Shown one piece after another: positions 11,851-23,136 of a stretch of DNA of 64,000 bases (its first letter is position 1; each line of letters starts with the position of its first letter). The notes below the pieces were generated by a model. That model was not told the origin of the DNA and did not search any database. It saw nothing but the letters and a program-made list of their open reading frames with translations. The stretch is taken from contig BSBN01000140.1 of NCBI GenBank assembly GCA_027924645.1, positions 15,444,501 to 15,508,500 of the forward strand, in the 5' to 3' direction. This DNA comes from Cunninghamia lanceolata. Its lineage: Eukaryota; Streptophyta; Pinopsida; Cupressales; Cupressaceae. Both the position numbers and the translations under genes were made by a program.

Positions 11851-12002
11851 GTAGTATGTTTTTGCTGGTTTGAAGATATATGTTGTGCATATCGTGATGA
11901 AGTGATGATTAATTAATATAATGTGCATCATGCTGTAGAGATGTAACATTGTATGCATGTATGTGAAGAATTGTATGGTAAGACTGGTCCTATTTATTGC
12001 AG
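11851..12002 (+). other. Candidate intron upstream of T1 extra ORF
   Basis: A CAG|GTAGTATG donor at 11851 and a TATTTATTGCAG|G acceptor ending at 12002 bound a 152-bp AT-rich interval. The next ATG is only six bases after the acceptor, at 12009. Splicing here would join an upstream leader to the extra ORF. No transcript evidence is available. Confidence 0.45.
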
Positions 12003-12008
12003 GAAAAC

Positions 12009-15000
12009 ATGGCAGACAAGAGGTTGAGCAAATCTGATGTTGAATTTCTTAAACCAATGTTCGCTCAGCCTGAAGGTGTTGGTTCAAGTATGGCGTCATC
12101 TCAGACACACAACAGGGAAGTACTGATTTGGTCACTTGGTCATCTAGAATGCATGATGACAAGAATAATGCCCTGTTGGACACCGTTTTCATGTTAGGAA
12201 TGTGGAACACGGTTGGATTTTCCTATTCTATGGAGACTCTGGAATTGATTATTGAATGTGCCAGAAACTACAATCCACAAACAAGGAAAGTAGAAAAGCA
12301 TGGTTGAGTGTATGCAGATCTGTCCATCAGGGGGATTGTAGCCACTTTCAATTTACCATTGGGAAAGAAGGTTGTCAGCATGGATCTGAAGAAACTAGAA
12401 ACTGAATATATAAACAACAGGAAAGCCACTAGGAAGAGAATGTATCAATGGAGGGCAAAGAATAGTCCTTATACTGCAGCTGCAAAACTACAGTGCATAT
12501 GTACAAGTTTGACTTTGATGATGAATACCAGTATATGATAGCCCTACTTAGTAGAGTGACAGGCCAACCTGATGCTGGGAGTTTCAAAGATTGGATGTAT
12601 GGGATTATCCTAGTGTGTCTGTATATAGACAACAAGCCATTATGAGCCAAAATGATAAGTGATGCCCTAAATGAGCAGCTCATGAACCTAGGAGGCCTAG
12701 AATGTTCATTTTATATGACCTCATATGTGGTGTACTCATGTGCATACAAAGGTACATTCAGTGCACTTGCAACAAAAAGAAAAATTGGTGGCACTGCAAA
12801 TGATGCTCACATTTGGGATCATTATCGCCAATTACAAAGGCAAAATTTTCTTTCAGATTACAAATTAGTGAATGATGCATTTTCTATGCATCTGGTCAGG
12901 ACAATGGAAGAAGATAGGACTAAAGATTGAGCATGGAGGCTCAAGAGGTCATATACAGGCATGGTGCCTAGTTTATACAATATACCACATTCTCTTATAT
13001 CAGAATAGAAGGCTTTGCAAGACAACCCCTCATGCTCCCAAGATATCCTACTGATGCAGTTGTTTTGATGAAGTTCATGAGAGAGATATCCACAATACTG
13101 GATGCTTACAAAGTAAATAATAAGATTCCACCAGTACTATTTCCAGTAACAATGGGGTGGTATATATGCCAAGATTATGATAACATTAAGAAGGCCATAG
13201 CTTGTCTAGACATGATGAAGTTACATTCGTTCCCCTTGGTAAGATCATATGATCCATATGGGAGGATACAGAAAATCATGGGGAAGCCCATCCATCAGAG
13301 GCACTTAGAGGATTTTTGGATGGATTGCGAGGACAAAGCTAAGGCTAGAAGAAGAAAATACCAAAGGCTGACTCTCAACTAGATCAGAACGTTTGATTGT
13401 ATTCCAGTGCCTACTCAGTTAAAGACGGATGATGGAAAAATAATGGCTAATGAATATGAGGAAAAGAAGATATACAATGACACAATCTCAGCACCTGATC
13501 TTACATAGCCTGAAGATATTTCATTAGATCAATTTACAAGTAGGATGCCGTAGTTAACCCAGTCTTAGGTAAACGAACAAATAAATGCACTAAAGAAGAA
13601 GGGTGTGGCCCTTACAGTTGACAATAAGAAGAAGAGGTAGGAGCTTCCTGACAATGAATATGATGACTTTCTAATTGAAAATAGGAAATCTAAAGGAGAA
13701 AGAATGCCGCCTCGAGAACAAAGCAAGAGACCCCCCAGAGATAAGAAAACTGATAATGAACCTAAAGGGGTAATAGTTGAAAGAGTTATTATAATAGCTA
13801 AGGATGCATCCGCATCAGGACAGGCATCAGCCTCATCAACACCACCTCCTATAGATAAACAAAAGGCTAAAAAGATCTAGAGGCTAGCTGTTGAAACCAT
13901 TGAAACATATGAGGAGGGTTAGGCATCACAAAAACAAAAGGAAAAACATGTTCTTATTGATGATGAGCCTGAAGAAGAAGACCTTATGCCGCTCATAAGA
14001 AAATGAAAAGCACCTCAGGTGATGGCATCCACACCTAAGAAACCAAGAACATCCATGAGAGGTGAAATAAAACATGACCCTATAGTATTGAGGGGTGCTG
14101 GTGGAGAAGTATTCAGAAAGGAGTTGCAACATAACGTCCCACTTCCCACCATTGTTCATTTTAAGACTGAACAAGCTGAAGAACAAATGAAAGAAGCCTC
14201 TAGGCCAATTCAAAATGGTCTTGTCTCACTGGAGGAGACAGTTGACTTATCTGATGATGAGGTAGTAAAGGATGTTACCTCTCAAAAAATGGAAACCCTT
14301 GCTACTAACACCCGCATAACTCCACAAGGAACTCCCTCAGTATAGGTGGCTATGTTAGAAGAATTGAAGCAAGTGGAACAAGAAAAGGAAAACAGCCCAG
14401 AAAGGATTGCACAACAAATAGGGCTTGATAAACTAGGGGATCAGGTGACTAACCCCGAAGTGATATATTTAACATATAGGGAGGATGTAGCACATCCTGA
14501 AAATCTAGTGGGTACACCTGAAAGAACAGAAAATGTTGAAGAGATTAAGTTGATAGAAACAAAAGGACACACTGTAGATATGGGTCAACAACAACAATAT
14601 ATATCTAATGAGCCCAAAATAGTTGAAGTACAAGAAAAGGGTGGAAATGAAAAGGTTATATTAAGTGAAGAAGTACCCAGGACTCAAGAAGCCTTTGGTG
14701 AAAAGGATACATCAGGTCAGGATGACCTAAGGACTCAAGAAATAGATACTACAGGTGTGGATCAGAATGTGATCCAAAATTAGGTACAAGCACCTAAGGT
14801 AGATACAATGACATTTACAGATACAAATGTGCCTCATAATGAGGAAATTTCCAAAGATGAGAAAACAAAAAATGATGAGGTACATGACCAATTACAAGGT
14901 CATCATGTGGATGAATCACAAGATCCTCCACCACAAGAAGAAGTTCCTCAATAGGAGGAAGTACCCCAGGATCACCCTCATGAAGAACATCATGAGGAAG

Positions 15001-16352
15001 AAATAAGGAAGTCACCATCCCCAGTAAAAATAGATGCAGTTACTGCAGGTCAAGGTGATCAGCATGATTATGGTGGATGCCAAAGATCTGGAGATCAAGT
15101 TCCTCCATGGCTCAAGAAAGAAATAGATCTAGAGTCAAGTTTCGAAAGTCAAGAATTTGATGTGTCAACCCTATTTTCACAGACCATCATGAAGCTGAAG
15201 AGGAAGGCCAGGTTAACCTTTGCCATAAGAAGAGATCCTGCTATGGGCAAAAGGACCACTTAGATAGTACTTCCCATAGTAGAGAAGGAGAAAGGCAAGA
15301 TTACCCTGGAAGAATTCCAGATTACTGCTGTTGATTTAGAGTTTGCCAATGAAGACCAGGAAGGTAAAGAGGGAAAAGATATAATTGATTCTTTGACCCA
15401 AAGGGTAAAGAAGGAAAAATAGAAAAATAAGTAGCATAAAGAGCATATTGCTCAGTTGCATGCCTACATAAAAGGGTTAATTAACCCTGATGATACTTCA
15501 AATTCAGAGGCAGTCCCATTGACTGTAATTTCTTAGGAGGAGGTCAACAAGCTAGACCTTATGAAGCACGAATCAGTAATAATTTGAAGGTGGATGTTAT
15601 CTACACTCAACGGAGCAGAAGAAGTAGTGAAGGCCTCTTTACAGAGGTGGAATTCTCTAAGTATCTCTAGAAGGAAGGTTGATAAGTTGCAAATGGAGGC
15701 CGGAAGAAGGTCATTCCAATTAGAGAAAGCCTTGAGTGCTTTGGATGAAACGAAGAGGATTAATCCTCAAGTTCTAATAAATAAACAAGTGCTGAATAGT
15801 AATATCGCCATACTGATAGATATCTAGTATAGAGATATCAGATTTGAAAATGATGTATTAAAAAGATGCAACAGCAAGTTAAGAGACATCAGCATGAAGC
15901 TGCATGACATGATGTCATTTGAAGTAGAGATCCTGGAGGCCCTAGAGGGGAAGGTAGAAGGAAAGATTGAGAATCAAGATGCAGATTTCATAGTAAAGGT
16001 TCTGCATAGCAATTTCCAGCTGATAGCTGATGACCCTCTTAATCACCTGACAGAAAAAGCCATAGACAAGATCATGAGGATCAAGGTCAGGGTGGAGAAT
16101 TACAATCAAACATCAGGCAGCAGGAGGAGCAAATTGGAGACTGTTTGAGATAAATATCAAGCCCACAAGCATGCCATTGTCAAACTAAAAACTCAAGATG
16201 GTGGAGAAGTTGAGCGAGTGGTGGGAGCATATGAAAATATTAGGATAATCATGCAGGCACATATACAAAGCAATGTTCATCAAGATGATGAAGATACGGG
16301 AAGTGATGATTTGGATACACCTGATGATGGGGATGAAGAACCTGAAAAATGA
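12009..16352 (+). pseudogene. T1 extra sense ORF, function unknown
   Basis: A long, broken ORF between integrase and the 3' LTR, on the same strand as pol. The start ATG at 12009 has a good plant context (AACATGGC). The N-terminal third (12009 to about 13380) is globular, with the conserved-looking stretches LSIRGIVATFNLPLG and SDALNEQLMNLGG. The middle (13400-15010) is charged and low in complexity, rich in Lys, Glu, Gln and Pro. The C-terminal third (15010-16352) is mostly helical and likely coiled coil (FQLEKALSALDE). It ends in an acidic tail at TGA 16350. Multiple stops and frameshifts split it. I recognise no catalytic motif. Its C-terminal part is repeated at 1-1345. The overall layout resembles the second ORF of E6 (56329-59495). 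Confidence 0.6.
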
Positions 16353-16455
16353 AGAATGGATGAAGATGCAATACCAAAGAAGGCATAAGCATCTGGCATT
16401 TGGAGAAAATAAGTAATTCATACGGTTGCCAGCTGGCAACCCGTGCCACGTGAAA

Positions 16456-17361
16456 TGTTGACTAAGTCAAAGACGAATTTTCACCGTAGATCTTAATAGA
16501 TACATCTTGATCAAAGATCATGTGTAACCACTTCCTCACCTTGTTGTATAAAAGGTGCAGGGATGCCTTAGTTTGAACATTGGAAACTTAATTGAAATCT
16601 GTTTGCTAAAATATTCAGGGCTTATTTCAAAGTTGTTGTATACATATATGTTCCTGCATACTTAATGAATGAGAAGACTATATTGATTACAATCCATCAT
16701 AAATCTTGAGTAATCAGTGTATGAATTCTTGATACATGCTTTGGTTTTTTGCGTCCCTTGGAGTGCATATCAGCTTGTATGTGTTGTCTTCATTCATTTC
16801 CTTTGAAGTTAGCATTGACTGTATCTAGCTGTGGAATGTCCTGGTGAACATATGGTTTGATTTCTTCTCTTCATGACTGTATCTAATGTGTATGTAGTTC
16901 AATAACTAAAGGTTCATCATTATTTGAAGTATTCCTTTTAGTTTCTTTTAATTTTAGAATAATTCACCATCACAATTTCAATAATTGACAATCAGAAGCA
17001 AATAGTAATAAATATGCAGACATCTAGAAGATAATTGAAAATCAGTAGCATATTTGAGTTAAAGCATGTCAAATTGACAAATATCATGCAAAGATTTAAG
17101 TATAAATATATCATCTGGAGAAATATATTGTGAAATAACATTTCCTTGTAGCATCTTATCAGATCCTGTTGATGAACGTAAGGCCCCCAAAATGGAAAAC
17201 AACAACGTACATCAACCACTGAGTAATGTCAATTGATTAAGACCTAATCCACGGAGACTTGGGATCATGAATTCTTTGAATTCATTGTATCTTTCAAGAT
17301 GAATAAAGGTTGATGTGTAACTTTTATTCTATGTTTGTTTATTACTAGCATCATGATAACT
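16456..17361 (+). repeat. T1 3' LTR
   Basis: Matches 1449-2352 with a few percent differences by eye. It has a TATA box at 16547-16555. The last bases differ from the left copy (GATAAC instead of GATCAACA) and are followed by an extra 21-bp copy of an internal LTR word, so the exact right edge is uncertain. Confidence 0.7.
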
Positions 17362-17383
17362 ATGATGTGTAACTTTTATTCTA
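17311..17383 (+). repeat. 21-bp duplication at the T1 3' LTR edge
   Basis: TGATGTGTAACTTTTATTCT plus A occurs at 17311-17331 inside the LTR and again at 17363-17383 just outside it. The 5' LTR has only the first copy (2301-2321). Confidence 0.8.
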
Positions 17384-19755
17384 GATGCAGAACAATTTCT
17401 AGAGGAGATAGATCATATCTAGAGCATAACAAGCTTGGCAGCCCATTCAAGGAGGACAGTGATAACAATACATACTAGACAGATGACAAGAATTTTTACC
17501 ACAAAGGAAACTCTAGTGCATACCAAAGTGAAGGATATAGATGGTAAGGAAGAGGACCTGATAGGAGAACATTTAGAGGAACTTGTTTCAAGTGTGGAGG
17601 TGAAGGACATAGAGCATTTCAATGTAATAAGGAGAGTACAAGCAAGAGGACAGAGAAGAGTTGAAGAGTAGCCTATGTGGAAGAACTTGTTGGATCACCT
17701 AATTCAGTTGGTAAACCTGAGAAAGGAGAATCAATTGTGATTAGGAGAGCACTTTTTCAAGCAGAGACAAATGAGGAACCACAGCAGAAGAAAAAATTGT
17801 TTATAACCAGATTCAAATTAGGAGGTAAATGTTGTAATGTTGTAATTGATAGTGGAAGTTCTGGTAAGCTAGTTTCAGAAGAGATGGTGACTAAGTTGAA
17901 GTTGGAAAGATTCAAACACCCTAAGCCCTATCAAATAGCATGGATTCAGGATGATCATAAGGCACTAGTGAGCAAACAATGTTTGGTGAAATTTTATATT
18001 GTATCATAACATGATGAAGTCTTGTGTGATATTATGCCTATGGATGTAACTTGTCATATTTTGTTGGGTAGACCTTGGCAGTATGATAGAAAAGCTATAC
18101 CTGATGGGAGAAAGAATACATACACTATAACAATAAATGGAAAGAGAATTATGTTGATTCCTTTAGAAGATGGTCCTAAGAGTGATGCATGTGGGAATGC
18201 TAGAATCTGTTTGGTAGATGGAAGAAAATTTCTGGATGGTTGAGACATGAGAACATGTGTTATGCCTTAATTTCTAAGAAGCCTGAAACATTGAAGGAGG
18301 CTGAAGGAGTACATCCAAAGGAGATAATTGACTTGTTGATAGAGTATGAAGACATCATATCACATAATGTACCTGAAGGATTTCCACATATAAGGAGTAT
18401 CAGTCATCACATGGATCTTATAAGGAGGCTGGAGCTAATTTACCTAACAAAGAAGTACACAAAATGACACTGAGAGAGAATGAAGAACTGAATAGGTAGA
18501 TACAAGAACTATTGAGGAAAGGTTTGATCAAAGAAAGTTTGAGTCTTTATGTAGTGCCTACAATGTTAGGACAAAAGAAATGTTGAGAATGGAGAATGTG
18601 TACAGACTTTAGAGAAATCAACAAGATCACATTTAAGTATAGATTTCCTTTACTTAGGATGGACGATATCATGGATTGTTTGAGTGGAGAAAAATATTTC
18701 ACAAAGATAGATTTGAAAAGTGGATACCATCATATCAGAATAAGAGAAGGAAATGAATGGAAGACTACTTTTAAGATAAATAGAGGATTGTATGAGTGCT
18801 TAGTAATGCCTTTTGGATTGACAAATGTACCTAGTACTTTCATGAGGTTGATGAATGAAGTTTCAGAGAAATTCTTGGGTAAGTTTGTTATTGTATATTT
18901 GGATGACATTTTGATTTTCACTAAGACAAAAGATGAACATTTGCAACACTTTAGACAAGTATTGTAGAGATTAAGAGAAGAGAAATTGTTGATAAACCTT
19001 AAAAAGTGTAGTTTCATGAAGGAAGAACTAGTATATTTGGGATTTGTGATTTACGTAGAAGGATTGAAGATGGACCTTGAGAAAGTAAGAGAAATTATTG
19101 AATGGCCTACACCAAAGAGCATTGGAGAAGTTAGATCATTTCATGGATTGGTTAGTTTCTTCAAGAAGTTCATCAGAAATTTTAGTTCAGTTTGTAACCC
19201 TATGACAAAGATAATGAGAGGTGACATAAAAGACTTTAAGTGGATATCAAGAGCAGATAAAAGTTTTGAACTATTGAAGAAAAAGGTGACAGAGAAACCT
19301 ATTTTAGTATTATGGGATTTCAATAAGGTATTTCAAGTAGATTATGATGCAAGTAGAAATGCAATTGGAGCAGTGTTAAGTCAGGAAGGTAGATTTGTAG
19401 CATATTTTAGTGAGAAGTTGAATGATGCAAAGAAACGATATTGAGTTTATGATCAAGAGTTCTATGCCATAATTCAAGCCTTGAAGAACTAGAGACATTA
19501 TTTGCTACCTAAGGAGTTTGTGTTGTATATAGATCATCAAGTTTTGTAATATTTGAATAGTCAAGGAAAGTTGAATTAGAGACACATGAGATGGGTACTG
19601 TTCTTGTAGAGTTATACCTTTGTGTTCAAACATAGGAGTGGAAAATCAAACAAAGTTGATGATACCTTAAGCAGGAGAAGAATTTGCTGACAGAGATGAG
19701 AGTTGAAGTGATAAATTTTGATGAATTGAAACATATGTATGAGGGAGACATTGAC
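17384..19755 (+). pseudogene. Truncated Ty3/gypsy gag-pol, Reina-like
   Basis: A gypsy fragment cut at both ends. A C-terminal gag zinc knuckle of perfect CX2CX4HX4C form (CFKCGGEGHRAFQC) is read at about 17584-17625. A protease with intact D-S-G follows (VIDSGSSGKLVS, about 17845) and LLGRPWQYDRK (about 18062). RT runs from about 18450 to 19090, with the polymerase site Y-L-D-D in [10 protein letters not shown] (about 18890-18920). The connection domain contains SFHGLVSFFKKFIRNFSS. RNase H starts at VDYDASRNAIGAVLSQ (about 19340) and ends in HRSGKSNKVDDTLSRR (19626-19675). Stops lie at 18001, 18241, 18586, 18965, 19441 and later. The integrase is missing: homology stops at 19755, where copia LTR sequence starts. 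The RT/connection wording is closest to the Reina chromoviruses I know. Confidence 0.75.
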
Positions 19756-19971
19756 ACATATATACACACCCTTTGATGTGCATTCTCTGATCTTCATCTT
19801 AGCTTGGATCTTCACTCCATAGAGCTTCACTATCTTCACTATTCTTCTTTGTTTCTGATAGGACTAATTTTCTCAATATCCTCAGCACACAACTCATCCA
19901 ATCCTTGACATCAATGCAATAGGAGTATGTTGACATCAATGACAACACTGGTTAGGCCCATACTTGCAACA
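19756..19971 (-). repeat. Truncated copia 3' LTR
   Basis: Matches 25656-25870 at the far end of the element, with scattered substitutions. Only the first 216 bp of the LTR in element orientation remain. The break with the gypsy fragment falls at ATATATACACAC. Confidence 0.85.
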
Positions 19972-19986
19972 ATCTCCCCCTTTGTC
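19972..19986 (-). other. Copia polypurine tract
   Basis: On the minus strand GACAAAGGGGGAGAT directly precedes the LTR start TGTTGCAAG. This is the usual plus-strand priming site. Confidence 0.8.
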
Positions 19987-20168
19987 ATTGATGGCAACAT
20001 ATGATGTAAAAAACTATTTTAACCATCAAGACAAGAACTTCTCCTCACTAACTTACATAACTCCCCCTATCAACAGAAATCATTCATATGTCTTCTCTTT
20101 ATTTACTAGTCCCCCTTTGATCCGCAACCACTTTTTTTTTTTACATGTATTCTCCCCCCCCTTTGACA

Positions 20169-21640
20169 TCAATGGAAAAGGGCACATACTTGCATCAAAC
20201 AGAATAATACATACTGCTCCCCTGAGTAGTAGCTTCCTATCATCAATCCAGACCACAATATATGACTGTGAGATCCACCGGACTGATGCAGATTAGTGCA
20301 CCTTAATTCAAAACTAGAGGGGTAATAACCCCCTAACTTCTCCCTGAGGTACTCAAAAGAGTCCTTAGATAATAGTTTAGTAAAAATGTCTGCAATCTGA
20401 TCCTTAGAGGGCACAAACTCCAATCTGTCTTCATTCTTGTTCACCTGCTCTCTCAAAAAGTGAAACTTGATGGATATATGTTTTGTCTTTGAATGCAACA
20501 CTGGATTTTTTGATATATTTATTGTACTTGAATTATCACAGAAGATTGTGATAGGTTCCTCATACTCCACTCTAATGTCTCTTAGCATTTGCTTCATCCA
20601 CAATACTTGAGTGCAACTACCTACTGCTAGAATATATTCTGCTTCTGCAGTGGACAGAGATATTGCCTCTTGTTTCTTTCTCAGCCAAGAAACCAATCTT
20701 TTCCCCAAAAAGAATGCACCACAAGTGGTACTCTTCCGGTCATCCACATGTCCTGCCCAATCCGCATCTGTATATGCATGAAGAGAGAAATCATGATCCC
20801 TAGGATACCATAAACCATACTCAACTATTCCTTTTAGATATCTAAGAATCCTCTTGATTGCCATGACATGAGATTCTCTAGGATTAGGTTAGAATCTGGC
20901 AACAAGACCAACAACATTCATAATGTCAGGTCTAGTTTGAGTAATATACAGTAGTCCTCCAATCATCGACTTGCACGTTTTATGATCAGCCTTAGGTGAT
21001 TCGTCATCTTTACTTTCTTTACATCTGGTTGCCATGGGAGTATTCATTGGTTTTGAGTCTTCCATCCCAAATTTCTTCAACAATTTTTTCACATATTTGG
21101 TCTGTGAAATGAAGATTCCTTTCTTTGTTTGAGTGATTTGCAAACACAAGAAGAAATTCATTTCCCCAAACATAGACATCTCAAATCCGCTTTTCATTTG
21201 ATTTGCAAAAGTCTTGCACATACTATCTCTTCCTCCAAAAATGATAGCATCCACAAATACTTCAACAATCAATATATTTTCATGATCAGTCTTGAAATAC
21301 AAGTTACTGTCAGTGATACCCTTGTTGAAACCAATCTTCAAAATATGTTTATCCAATCTTTCATACCAGGCCCTTGGGGCTTGTTTGAGTCCATACAGTG
21401 CTTTCTTCAACTTGTAGACCATATCACCATGATCAGACAATTGAAATCCATCCGGTTGCTCAATTTATACTTCTTCTTCCAAGTCACCATTCAGGAAGGT
21501 AGACTTGACATCCATCTAATATACTTTGAAATCCTTGAAGGTAGCAAAAGCAAGAAATAATTTGACTACTTCAATTCTTGCCACCGGAGAAAAAGTTTCT
21601 TCAAAATCAACTCCTTCTACTTGACAATAACCCTTATAGA
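20169..21640 (-). pseudogene. Copia reverse transcriptase and RNase H
   Basis: On the minus strand, RT shows KKALYGLKQAPRAWY, then the polymerase site in the form F-V-D-A-I-I-F (about 21235-21260). The normal Y-V-D-D has lost its second catalytic Asp (GAT to GCT). Downstream are TPMATRCKESK and TRPDIMNVVG. RNase H (20864-20300) has YTDADWAGHVDDRKSTTG-type wording (written TTCGAFF here), SLSTAEAEY and FCDNSSTINISKNPVLHSK, with catalytic Asp/Glu present. It ends in the usual ADIFTKLL. Stops near 20890 and 21440-21470 break the frame. Confidence 0.85.
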
Positions 21641-22083
21641 CCAATCTAACTTTGTTTCTGACTACTTCACCATCTTCATTTAGTTTATTTCAGAAGACTC
21701 ACTTGGTCCCAATCACATTGTTTGTTTCTAGGTCTGGGAACAAGATCCCAAGTGTGATTTTTCTCAATCTGCATCAATTCTTCCTCCATTGCTTTAGTCC
21801 AGCTTTCATCATTGCATGCTTCGCTTACTATTTCTGGTTCAATATTTGCAATCAAACAATACTTTTCTAAGTCTTGAGGAATCTTTCTTCTTCTTTGAAC
21901 ACCTTTGCTTCTATCACCTATTATCTAGTCTTTAGAATGACTTAGTCTTACATACCTGGGAGTTTTTGGAATTTCTTGCACTACTATATCTTAGACAGGT
22001 TCATTCAAACTTATCTCTTCTTCCTATATTTCAATATTCTCCGGATCAGTCTGGATCTAAATTTCAGAAGGGGCTTGAACTTA

Positions 22084-23030
22084 TTAGATCAAAACATCAT
22101 TCTGATCATCTTCTTCATATTCATAAAACCTTGAGGGTTTTTCAATGCCTTCATCATTCTTTACATTTCTACTTTCTACAATCTTTCTCAATCTCTTGTT
22201 ACAACATCGGTATGCTTTGCTTTGAGTAGAGTAACCCAAGAATATTCCTTCATCACTTCTAGCATCAAATTTGCCAAGGTCTTCATCCCTTTTAATGTAA
22301 CATTTGCTACCAAAGACTCTAAAATACTTCATAGTAGGAGTGATGCCAAACCAGAGTTCATAAGGAGTCTTACCAGTATTGCTTCTGATTTGTACTCGAT
22401 TAAGAGTATAGACGGTAGTGCTTACAGCTTCTCTCTAGTAGATCTAAGTAATATTTTTTTCCATCATCATGCTTCTAGATGCTTCTTGGATGGTCCGGTT
22501 CTTTCTCTCCACTACTCCATTCTGCTGTGGAGTCCTTGGAGTAGATAACTGTCTTTTTATCCCATGTTTCTCACAGAATTGTATGAACTCTCTGGATGTG
22601 AATTCTCCACCTCTATTAGACCTAAGGCACTTTATGTTTAACCTGGTTTCATTTTCTACCATAGCCTTGAATATTTTGAATTTCTCAAGAGCTTCATATT
22701 TCTCTTCTAGGAAATTCAACATCATCTAAGAATGATCATCAATTAGTAACATGAAATATCTATCACCTTGCAAACTCCTGATTCTTTCTGGTCCACATAG
22801 ATCAGTATGTACTAAGTCCAACAATCTGGTAGAAGATTGTTCCTTACTTTTGAATGTGACTCTGTTCTGCTTACCCAACTAACATTCTTTGCACAAGTTG
22901 TTAGTAGGTTTCACCAGTCTTGGAAGATCTCTTATAGCCTGAGTGTTTCTTATCTTGATGATATTATCCAAATTCACATGACACATTCTCCTATGCCACA
23001 ACCAACTCTAATCAATTTGAACAAATAAAC
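22084..23030 (-). pseudogene. Copia integrase
   Basis: Minus strand. The HHCC zinc region is near 23000-22880 (WHRRMCHVNL, then LCKEC). The core carries the first Asp in LDLVHTDLCGP, then LRSNRGGEF, where the second catalytic Asp is Asn (GAT to AAT, about 22615). The Glu is in QQNGVVERKNRT (about 22500). The C-terminal part is FGSKCYIKRDEDLGKFD and GIFLGYSTQSKAYR (22310-22210). Several stops and frameshifts are present. The Asn substitution alone would abolish strand transfer. Confidence 0.8.
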
Positions 23031-23136
23031 AACTTTTGCTAGTACCAACCAAGTGGACGATGTTACCTTTTGTTTGAGTACCAGATGAAACCTCTGTTCC
23101 AGAACTTTCAAAGATCTTACATTTTCCATTTTTGAA

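Larger units (their letters stand above)
1449..17361 (+). mobile_element. T1: Tat-like Ty3/gypsy LTR retrotransposon
   Basis: A nearly full-length but inactive element of about 15.9 kb. The order is LTR, primer-binding site, gag, protease, aRH, RT, degenerate RH, integrase, a 2 kb spacer, a long extra ORF, LTR. RT before integrase places it in Ty3/gypsy, and the second, archaeal-like RNase H is the hallmark of the Tat lineage. Proposed LTR ends (TGTTGA...TCAACA) are inverted repeats, but no clean target-site duplication is visible: the left flank is another copy of the element and the right end is altered. All coding regions carry stops or frameshifts, and catalytic residues of protease and integrase are changed. 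Confidence 0.85.
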
